Assembly: GCA_026398675.1 (NCBI GenBank)
Contig: JAPLSK010000076.1
Coordinates: 1-5,826 of the forward strand
DNA from: a bacterium
GTDB taxonomy: Bacteria > RBG-13-66-14
DNA: 5,826 nucleotides
Direction: 5' to 3'
Shown here: piece after piece, positions 1 through 5,172 of the stretch
How positions within the stretch are numbered: position 1 is the first letter of the stretch
How the letters are laid out: the number at the start of each line of letters is the position of its first letter
Notes under the pieces: model-generated
Databases searched by the model: none
Told to the model about the DNA's origin: nothing
What the model saw: only the letters and a program-made list of their open reading frames with translations
Program-made: the position numbers and the translations under genes

Positions 1-177
1 GACCTTTCGGGCCGCCTGATCACGACCCTGGTGGACGACACTTTGACGGCCGGTCGTCACGCTCTCGGCTGGGACGGCACAACCTCCCGCGGGACGGGCG
101 TGGAGTCCGGCGTTTACTTCTACAAACTCGATACCGAAACCGACAGCGCAACCCGGCGACTGGTCCTCGTTCGCTAA
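1..177 (+). CDS. C-terminal end of a secreted/surface protein with FlgD-like Ig domain (partial)
   Basis: Frame 1 is open from the first base to TAA at 175-177, giving the last 58 residues of a longer protein; its start lies outside the window. The segment reads DLSGRLITTLVDD, then AGRHALGWDG, then GVESGVYFYKL and ends RRLVLVR. This is the usual pattern of the FlgD-like Ig fold (FlgD_ig / T9SS-type C-terminal tail): a G-R-hydrophobic strand, the G-x-H-x-hydrophobic-x-W-D-G core, the S-G-V-Y-F-Y strand and a final basic-hydrophobic strand. In FCB-group and candidate-phylum bacteria such tails end large exported proteins (proteases, repeat proteins, cell-surface proteins), where they act as an anchoring or sorting module. 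The catalytic or binding part is not visible, so the function of the whole protein is unknown. It lies 19 nt upstream of the lipoprotein gene with no terminator between them, suggesting a shared transcript. Confidence 0.85.
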   Translation, partial: DLSGRLITTLVDDTLTAGRHALGWDGTTSRGTGVESGVYFYKLDTETDSATRRLVLVR

Positions 178-181
178 GTCT

Positions 182-188
182 AAGGAGG
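182..188 (+). promoter_or_regulatory. Shine-Dalgarno of the TPR lipoprotein gene
   Basis: AAGGAGG lies 8 nt before GTG at 197. This near-perfect anti-16S match fixes the GTG as the start: the next residues are MKDK followed by a hydrophobic stretch, as expected at the beginning of a signal peptide. Confidence 0.9.
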
Positions 189-196
189 ATAACCCC

Positions 197-1006
197 GTGA
201 AGGACAAAACCCTGGTAATCGGGCTCGTGGTCGTCGGACTGGTGTTTATGGTTGCCGGCTGCACCGAAGTCACGGTTCCCATTCCATCGAACCCCGAGCA
301 GCTCTGCGACGAAGGCTGGCGGGCCCTCATCGCCGGTGACGACACCAGCTCCCAGTACGACTTCGAGCAGGCCCTGGAGATTGATCAGGCTTACACCAAC
401 GCCTGGAACGGCCTCGGCTGGGTGGCGCTCTCCAGGAACGACTTTGAGTCCGCCTTCCAGAGCTTCTCCTACGCCAAGCAGACGATCGGCGATCCGCTCG
501 ACCAGGAAACGACGGAGAGGCAGAACCTCTACTTCAAGTTCTACATAGACGCCTACTACGGCTCCGGCCTCACCTTCTACCTGGCCAGCGACGCAGACGT
601 GGAATACTACAACCGGGCGATCGCTGAGTGGGAAATCGCCTGCAAGGCCGACTCCGAGGCCAACGATCCCGACCTCGGCGACTACTCGGCCGACGCGGAT
701 ACTAACTGGAACTTCAACTGGAACTACGGCAACTGGTACTACAGGGACTCGGCGGGCAACTACGCCCTGTCCACCTGGCACATCCACCTCTACGCCGCGA
801 TGGCCTACATGAAGTCCAACGGCAATATGGCCAAGGCCGTCGCCCACATCAACCTCTGCCGTGATCGGATCGGGGAGGACACCGACTTCGTCGCCAACGA
901 CTGGCAGGACGTCAACAAAGAGGTGAGCCGCCTCCTGGATCTGAATCCCGCTCCCGACCTGCTGACCTACCCCTACGGGTACCCGTACAACCCGCCCAAT
1001 CCGTAA
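197..1006 (+). CDS. TPR-containing lipoprotein
   Basis: The 269-residue product starts at GTG behind a strong ribosome binding site. Residues 1-4 (MKDK) are the basic n-region, 5-18 the hydrophobic core, and VAGC at 19-22 is a lipobox, so signal peptidase II should cleave before Cys22. Thr at +2 does not signal inner-membrane retention by the E. coli rule, so an outer-membrane location is plausible. Residues about 34-66 and 67-100 form two tetratricopeptide repeats; the second has the W-LG-A-F-A-F spacing in AWNGLGWVALSRNDFESAF. A third, weaker helical pair lies around 194-226. Between them, 170-183 is rich in Trp, Asn and Tyr (WNFNWNYGNWYY), and the C-terminus is a Pro/Tyr-rich tail. No catalytic motif is visible. 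A scaffold or envelope-assembly role is typical of TPR lipoproteins, but no specific function can be assigned. It is probably co-transcribed with the upstream Ig-domain gene and is followed by a hairpin array. Confidence 0.85.
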   Translation: MKDKTLVIGLVVVGLVFMVAGCTEVTVPIPSNPEQLCDEGWRALIAGDDTSSQYDFEQALEIDQAYTNAWNGLGWVALSRNDFESAFQSFSYAKQTIGDPLDQETTERQNLYFKFYIDAYYGSGLTFYLASDADVEYYNRAIAEWEIACKADSEANDPDLGDYSADADTNWNFNWNYGNWYYRDSAGNYALSTWHIHLYAAMAYMKSNGNMAKAVAHINLCRDRIGEDTDFVANDWQDVNKEVSRLLDLNPAPDLLTYPYGYPYNPPNP

Positions 1007-1027
1007 CCGCGGGGTGGTCTGACGCTG

Positions 1028-1053
1028 AAGGGGGCCCGTTAGGGTCCCCTTTC
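1028..1053 (+). terminator. Intrinsic terminator A, after the lipoprotein gene
   Basis: The arm AAGGGGGCCC (1028-1037) pairs with GGGTCCCCTT (1042-1051), a 10-bp stem with one G-U pair and the loop GTTA, followed by a short T/C tail. It starts 22 nt after the lipoprotein stop codon, the normal place for a rho-independent terminator. The U-tract is short. Confidence 0.75.
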
Positions 1054-1096
1054 TAGTGTGGTCATGTTCGGAGTCGGACGTTTTTCTGTTTGATGG

Positions 1097-1119
1097 AGGG
1101 GGGCCTGCGGGCCCCCTTT
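1097..1119 (+). terminator. Terminator-like hairpin B of the array
   Basis: GGGGGCC (1099-1105) pairs with GGCCCCC (1110-1116), extended outward by a G-U and an A-T pair. The loop TGCG closed by C-G is a UNCG-class tetraloop. The tail is TTTAA. It could work as a back-up terminator. Confidence 0.6.
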
Positions 1120-1163
1120 AATGTCGAGATTGAGCGCGTCGTCTTTCCCGAACCGGATGGATG

Positions 1164-1186
1164 AAGGGGGCCTACGGGCCCCCTTT
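1164..1186 (+). terminator. Terminator-like hairpin A' of the array
   Basis: AAGGGGGCC (1164-1172) pairs perfectly with GGCCCCCTT (1177-1185), nine base pairs around the loop TACG. C(UACG)G is an extra-stable tetraloop. The A-run and T-run flanks make it nearly symmetric, so it could act on either strand. Confidence 0.65.
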
Positions 1187-1232
1187 ATGCGTTGTAGTCA
1201 CGCTCCGCGTCGGACGTTTTTCGGTATGATGG

Positions 1233-1254
1233 AGAGGGCCTGCGGGCCCCCTTT
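1233..1254 (+). terminator. Terminator-like hairpin B' of the array (degenerate)
   Basis: GGGCC (1236-1240) pairs with GGCCC (1245-1249) around TGCG. An A-C mismatch at 1235/1250 interrupts the stem before two more pairs. It is one nucleotide shorter than copy B and is the weakest of the five hairpins. Confidence 0.5.
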
Positions 1255-1298
1255 AATATCAAGATTGAGCGCGCCGTCCTTCCCGAATCGGATGGATG

Positions 1299-1324
1299 AA
1301 GGGGGTCTTTTGGGCCCCCTTTTT
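1299..1324 (+). terminator. Intrinsic terminator A'' with the longest U-tract
   Basis: AAGGGGGTC (1299-1307) pairs with GGCCCCCTT (1313-1321) including one U-G pair, loop TTTTG, followed by T residues through 1324. It has the longest U-tract of the five and closes the array, about 35 nt upstream of the next promoter, so it would insulate the DUF2723 gene from readthrough. Confidence 0.75.
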
Positions 1325-1359
1325 CCGGGCCCCGATGGAAGCAAGCCCCGCGACCGTTA

Positions 1360-1368
1360 TGGTATATT
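1360..1368 (+). promoter_or_regulatory. Extended -10 promoter for the DUF2723 gene
   Basis: TGGTATATT fits the extended -10 pattern TGnTATAAT with one mismatch. It lies in an AT-richer patch of an otherwise GC-rich gap, right after the last terminator. No good -35 is seen 16-18 nt upstream. Transcription would start near 1375, leaving a leader of about 18 nt before the TTG start. Confidence 0.5.
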
Positions 1369-1370
1369 GA

Positions 1371-1386
1371 CCCCGGCATCCCGGGG
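1371..1386 (+). promoter_or_regulatory. Small GC hairpin overlapping the ribosome binding region of the DUF2723 gene
   Basis: CCCCGG (1371-1376) is complementary to CCGGGG (1381-1386) around CATC. The 3' arm overlaps GGGGGG (1383-1388), the only Shine-Dalgarno-like stretch before the TTG start. Whether the stem forms depends on the exact transcription start, because the 5' arm lies at the predicted +1. Confidence 0.35.
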
Positions 1387-1392
1387 GGTTCG

Positions 1393-3156
1393 TTGTCGGA
1401 GGCCGTCAAATCCAAGTGGAGAGACGTCTGGCCGGTCCTGGCGCTGGGCGGGCTCGTTTTCGTCGTGTACCTCCTGGTATCGCCCGACGGGTTTTCCCTG
1501 GGCGACGGACCTGAGGGCGGTCTCCCGGGCCTGCGCCTCTTGAACATCCTCGCCGTTTGCGCCGCGGCGGGTTTCGTCTTCGGCGCCCTGGGCGCGCTCG
1601 GGATCAGGCGGACGTCGGCCTTTCTCGCGGCTCTTTTATTCTCCGCCTCCGCCATCGCCGTTCGGGGGGCGGTCTTCGTCGAGGTTTACGGGTTCGCCCT
1701 GCTGGGTCTCGCCGTGGTTCTGTGGGCGATTATCCGCGGGCTCGACGACAAGGCGACGGCCGGGGACCTCCTCGTGCTCGCCCTCTGTTACGGCCTGGCC
1801 CTGGCCCACCACCTCACCCAGATTTTTTTCGCGCCGGCCGTCCTCTACGTTTTAATCCGGTACGCGCGGGAAAAGAAACCGCCGGCGGCCTTCTACGCCC
1901 TCGTCGCGGCGGCGGGGCTCCTCGGCCTATCGGCTTACCTCTACCTCCCGATCCGGACGGCCGCGGGCCCGGACGTCGCCTGGTTCTCACCGGACAACCT
2001 GGAAAGGCTGGGCTTCGTCCTCGGCGGCGCCAGCTACGGCGAGTACTGGGGCGTGAGCGGCGATTACTTCTGGAGTAACGCGGGGCTGCTGGGGGGGTAT
2101 CTTTTAGGTCAGCTCCCGGTGTACCTCGTCGGGGTGTCCCTCGCCGGGTTCGCGCTCCTGGTCCGGCGGAGGCCGGTGCTGACGGTCGTCCTGATCGCGG
2201 GGGCGCTGGCCGATTTCTACTGGGCGGCGCGGTACGCCGTCATCGGGCTCGAGGTCTTCTTCCTCCTGGGCTGCTTCCTCTTCGTCTTCGCGGCGGTGTA
2301 CGCGCTGGGGTACGGCCTGGACCGCCTGTTCGCCCGCGTCGAGGAGCGGAGGGAGTGGCTGTTCCGCGTGGTCCGGGTCTCGACCTCGACCGTGGCGGTC
2401 GCCCTGGCCGTTTTAGCGATTCTCGACGCCTCGGTGCCGGAGGATCTGGCGGTGCGGCCGCACGGGGCGAACCTCCTGCGCTGCTCGCCGCCGGACGCCG
2501 CAACCCTCTTCACCGGGGACTTGAGCTTCCCCCTCCTCTACCTCCACTACGCCCGCGACGGGCGCCCGGATGTCGTCGTGGCGGACGAGGCCGGGATGCT
2601 AACCTCCCCCCGGATTCAGGCGCTGGTCCGGCGGCGGGTCTCCGACGGCGCCGACCTCTTCTTCGCCGATCCCCCCCAAAGCGCGAACCCGCCCCCCACG
2701 GCCCGGTGGGGCTACGGTTACCTCTTCCCCCCCATCGTGGCGACGACGTCGGCCCAGCCCACGGCGTACCTCGAGACGGTCGAGCCCGGCGGGGTTTACG
2801 CAGACGAAACGGCCGCCCGCTACCTCCTGGCCCGTTTCGAATCCCCGGGAGGCGGTGCGCTATGGGAAATTTTAGGGCCGCGAGCCTCGGAGTTCGCCGG
2901 GGTCTCGCCCCACGCCCACCTCGCCCTGGGCCGGTGGCTGTTGGATAAAAAAAACCCCGTCGCCGCGGTGGAGGAGTTCCGCCGGGCCGCGGAGCTGAAC
3001 CCCTGGATGCCCAGCGCCCGCTACGGGCTGGCCCTGGTTCTTCTGGCCGAGGGTGACACCGTCGGGGCCAGGAACGAATTAATGGCGGCCCTCGCCGGTT
3101 TCGCCGAGCCCGAGGTCAAGATTCTCGCGGAGCGCCTCTTATCGGAACTACGCTAG
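1393..3156 (+). CDS. DUF2723 / TMEM260-type membrane protein with C-terminal TPRs
   Basis: The 587-residue product is a GT-C-like multi-pass membrane protein. Hydrophobic segments lie at about 12-30, 47-69, 74-91, 95-114, 124-156, 165-186, 232-256, 262-278, 282-306 and 329-345. Family signatures of DUF2723 (related to eukaryotic TMEM260, a protein O-mannosyltransferase) are visible in order: GDGPE at 37-41 where GDSGE is usual, RLLNILA near 48-54, VEVYGFALL at 96-104, GLALAHHLT at 134-142, YLPIR at 184-188, and AWFSPDNLERLGF followed by GASYGEY at 196-218. Residues about 346-500 form a soluble, presumably periplasmic region, and two TPRs occupy about 505-570. The acceptor substrate is unknown. 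The HPPGYP-type motif that normally follows the acidic motif is absent. The TTG start is chosen because it directly precedes the first hydrophobic segment and follows a promoter-like element; its ribosome binding site (GGGGGG) is poor. The 142 nt to glmS include a promoter, so the gene may be transcribed alone. Confidence 0.85.
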   Translation: MSEAVKSKWRDVWPVLALGGLVFVVYLLVSPDGFSLGDGPEGGLPGLRLLNILAVCAAAGFVFGALGALGIRRTSAFLAALLFSASAIAVRGAVFVEVYGFALLGLAVVLWAIIRGLDDKATAGDLLVLALCYGLALAHHLTQIFFAPAVLYVLIRYAREKKPPAAFYALVAAAGLLGLSAYLYLPIRTAAGPDVAWFSPDNLERLGFVLGGASYGEYWGVSGDYFWSNAGLLGGYLLGQLPVYLVGVSLAGFALLVRRRPVLTVVLIAGALADFYWAARYAVIGLEVFFLLGCFLFVFAAVYALGYGLDRLFARVEERREWLFRVVRVSTSTVAVALAVLAILDASVPEDLAVRPHGANLLRCSPPDAATLFTGDLSFPLLYLHYARDGRPDVVVADEAGMLTSPRIQALVRRRVSDGADLFFADPPQSANPPPTARWGYGYLFPPIVATTSAQPTAYLETVEPGGVYADETAARYLLARFESPGGGALWEILGPRASEFAGVSPHAHLALGRWLLDKKNPVAAVEEFRRAAELNPWMPSARYGLALVLLAEGDTVGARNELMAALAGFAEPEVKILAERLLSELR

Positions 3157-3174
3157 CGGCCGGACCTGCGAGCC

Positions 3175-3183
3175 TGCTATAAT
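3175..3183 (+). promoter_or_regulatory. Extended -10 promoter for glmS
   Basis: TGCTATAAT is a perfect extended -10 element, beginning 19 nt after the DUF2723 stop codon. The hexamer at the -35 distance is GC-rich and does not resemble TTGACA, as is common for extended -10 promoters. Transcription would begin near 3190, giving a leader of about 110 nt that contains the inverted and tandem repeats. Confidence 0.65.
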
Positions 3184-3186
3184 CGT

Positions 3187-3286
3187 CGAACGTCGAAGGA
3201 GACAAGGGGTTTTGCCAGAGGCATAGCTCGGTTCGCCGGGGGCGTAGCTCGGTTCGCTCGGTTAAACCCCTTGCCCCCGAACGTCG
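3187..3286 (+). repeat. Direct-repeat-bracketed palindromic element in the glmS leader
   Basis: CGAACGTCG occurs at 3187-3195 and again at 3278-3286. Between the copies, CAAGGGGTTT (3203-3212) is perfectly complementary to AAACCCCTTG (3264-3273). The 51-nt loop is mostly two tandem 21-bp copies, 3220-3240 and 3241-3261, identical at 18 positions around the core TAGCTCGGTTCGC. The layout resembles a small insertion with a target duplication, or a folded 5' leader. A competing stem, GGGGGC (3238-3243) with GCCCCC (3273-3278), cannot form together with the long one because both use base 3273. Confidence 0.65.
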
Positions 3287-3288
3287 CC

Positions 3289-3293
3289 GGAGG
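3289..3293 (+). promoter_or_regulatory. glmS ribosome binding site
   Basis: GGAGG lies 5 nt before ATG at 3299. It sets the start so that Cys is residue 2, which is required for glutaminase activity once the initiator Met is removed. It lies outside the main leader hairpin. Confidence 0.85.
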
Positions 3294-3298
3294 TTTTC

Positions 3299-5131
3299 AT
3301 GTGCGGTATCGTCGGGTACGTGGGGAATAAGGTCGCCCAGTCCGTCCTCCTCGTCGGGCTGGAGAAGCTGGAGTACCGCGGTTACGATTCGGCCGGTATC
3401 GCGACCATCCACCACGGCGAGCTCGGGGTGCGCAAGAAAGAGGGCAAGCTGCGTCAGCTCACCGATCTGTTGGCCTCCCAGCCCTTGGGCGGGACCATCG
3501 GAATCGGGCACACCCGCTGGGCCACTCACGGCGAGCCCTCGGACCAGAACGCCCACCCCCACACCGACTCGGACGAGCGCCTGGCCATCGTCCACAACGG
3601 CGTCATCGAGAACTACCTCCAGCTTCGGGAGGAGCTCGAGAAGGCGGGCCACGTCTTCAAGAGCGAGACCGACTCCGAGGTGGTGGCGCACCTTCTGGCC
3701 GACTACCTCTCCGACGGGCTCCCGCCCCAGCGGGCGCTCCTGGCCACCTTCAGCCGGCTGGACGGATACTTCGCCCTGGCCGTCATCAGCGAGCAATTCC
3801 CGGACACCGTCTACGCCATCCGTCAGGGGCCGCCCCTGGTAATCGGCCTCGGGGAGGGCGAGAACTTCATCGCCTCGGACACCAACGCCCTCTTGCGCTT
3901 CACCCGGCGGGTGGTCTTCGTGGAGGACGGCCAGGTGGTGGAGCTGACCCGGGACCGGGTGACGGTGATAGACCGTGAGGCCCAGCCGGTCGAGCTCGTC
4001 GTCCGCGAGATAAAGCTGGACGACCAGGACCTGGACAAGGGCGACTTCGTCCACTACATGCTCAAGGAAATTTTCGAGCAGCCGCGCCTTTTGGGCGACA
4101 TCTTCGTCAGCCGGGTCGCCAACTACCGGGACATCGCCTTCGCCAACCTCGGCCTAACCCCCCAGGAGCTGAACTCGGTCAGCCGGGTGGTGATCCAGGC
4201 CGCCGGCACCAGTTGGCACGCCGGTCTGGTGGGCAAGTACCTCCTGGAGCACTACGTCCGGCTCCACGTTGAGGTAGACGTATCCAGCGAATTCCGCTAC
4301 CGCAATCCCGTCCTGGGCGGCGACACCATCGTGATGGCCATCAGCCAGTCCGGGGAGACGGCGGACACCCTGGCCGGCATCCGCGAGGCCAAGAGCAAGT
4401 TCATCAAGGTCATCTCCCTGGTCAACGTCGAGGGGTCCACCATTGACCGGGAGTCGGACGGGGTCATCCACCTGATGGCGGGGCCGGAGATAGGGGTCGC
4501 CTCGACCAAGGCCTTCACCGCCCAGCTCATCGCCCTGGTGCTTCTGGCCATGCACTGGGGCCGGCTGAAGTACGCCATTGACGATGACGCCGTGCGTAAG
4601 GTCCTGCGCGAGCTGGAGCAGATCCCGGCGAAGATGGAGCGGATTCTGGCCCAGAACGACGCCCTGCGGAAGCTGGCCGGCGAGTTCGCCGACGCCAAGG
4701 ACTTCGTCTTCATCGGCCGGGGGTACAACTATCCCACCGCCCTCGAGGGGGCGCTCAAGCTCAAGGAAATTTCCTACATCCACGCCACGGGTTACCCCGC
4801 CGGAGAGCTCAAGCACGGCCCCATCGCCCTCATCGAGTCCGACACGCCGGTGGTGGCCATCTGCAACGCGTGACCCACGTACCAGAAGACGATGTCCAAC
4901 GTGGCCGAGGTCCGGGCCCGGGGCGGGAGGATAATCGTCGTGGCCACCGAGGGGGACACGGATGCCGGCAGAATGGCCGACCACGTGATTTTCATCCCGC
5001 CGGTGATAGACGAGCTCTCGCCGCTTCTGACCGTGGTGCCGCTGCAGCTCCTGGCCTACCACGTGGCGGTGCTGCGCGGCTGCGACGTGGACCGGCCCCG
5101 CAACCTGGCCAAGAGCGTCACGGTGGAGTGA
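3299..5131 (+). CDS. glmS: Glutamine--fructose-6-phosphate aminotransferase (isomerizing), interrupted by an in-frame TGA at codon 525
   Basis: GlmS converts D-fructose 6-phosphate and L-glutamine to D-glucosamine 6-phosphate and glutamate in the cytoplasm, the first step to UDP-GlcNAc for peptidoglycan and LPS. The N-terminal glutaminase domain (2-about 240) has nucleophile Cys2, HTRWATHG at 71-78, HNGVIENY at 99-106 and TDSE at 124-127. The two SIS isomerase domains follow, with SQSGETADT at 349-357, STKAFTAQ at 402-409, KLKEISYIHA at 487-496 (Glu490 matches the E. coli catalytic Glu) and ELKHGP at 503-508 (ring-opening His506). The frame runs 610 codons to the canonical end LAKSVTVE, close to E. 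coli GlmS at 609. However, TGA at 4871-4873 is codon 525. It lies where GlmS proteins have a surface loop after TPVVAI, and PTYQKTMSNVAEVRARGG resumes in the same frame. If UGA is a true stop, the 524-residue product lacks the end of the second SIS domain and the Fru-6-P-binding Lys605, and should be inactive as a synthase. Sequence error, nonsense mutation and readthrough cannot be separated here. Confidence 0.95.
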
Positions 5132-5172
5132 TTTTTCTTGGGCCGCGGCGCTTTCCTTGAACGGGCCGCACC

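Larger units (their letters stand above)
1026..1324 (+). repeat. Tandem array of five regularly spaced terminator-like hairpins
   Basis: The 386-nt gap between the lipoprotein and DUF2723 genes is filled largely by a duplicated unit of 135-136 bp. GTCGGACGTTTTTC at 1073 recurs at 1209; GAGATTGAGCGCG near 1126 recurs as AAGATTGAGCGCG near 1261; GGATGGATGAAGGGGG recurs before the third and fifth hairpins. Each unit carries two GC-rich hairpins with T-containing tails, and a further hairpin precedes the first unit, giving the order A-B-A'-B'-A''. Loop centres fall at about 1039.5, 1107.5, 1174.5, 1242.5 and 1310, that is steps of 67-68 nt. All hairpins have a G-run on the 5' arm and CCCCCTTT or a close variant on the 3' arm. 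I see no other gene in the stretch. Confidence 0.88.

Noticed and set aside
1026..1324. CRISPR array
   Set aside because: The repeats are degenerate hairpins in a duplicated unit whose spacers are themselves repeated, not unique, and no cas genes are present.
1121..1543. 140-codon open frame overlapping the hairpin array and the start of the DUF2723 gene
   Set aside because: It consists of the repeat units read through (similar SRLSA-SFPNRMDEGGL stretches twice) and then an out-of-frame shadow of the DUF2723 gene. It has no ribosome binding site and no family features.
3238..3278. tRNA-like sequence GGGGGCGTAGCTCGG
   Set aside because: It resembles a tRNA acceptor and D-arm start, but GCTC has no pairing partner at the right distance, there is no anticodon arm or T-arm, and the 3' GCCCCC comes far too early.
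3190..3298. glmS ribozyme in the glmS leader
   Set aside because: The long inverted repeat and tandem repeats do not show the conserved core or nested pseudoknot sequence of the ribozyme known from Firmicutes, and the leader is shorter than the usual 150 nt or more.
4871..5131. Frameshift in glmS, or a separate small gene starting at ATG 4892
   Set aside because: The frame before and after the TGA is the same, so there is no frameshift. The 79 codons from ATG 4892 are the GlmS C-terminus, with no good ribosome binding site and no reason to function alone.
4871..5131. Genome-wide UGA recoding to Trp or Gly
   Set aside because: TGA at 5129-5131 ends glmS exactly after the canonical C-terminus. 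Known UGA-to-Gly and UGA-to-Trp lineages are mostly AT-rich, unlike this sequence.
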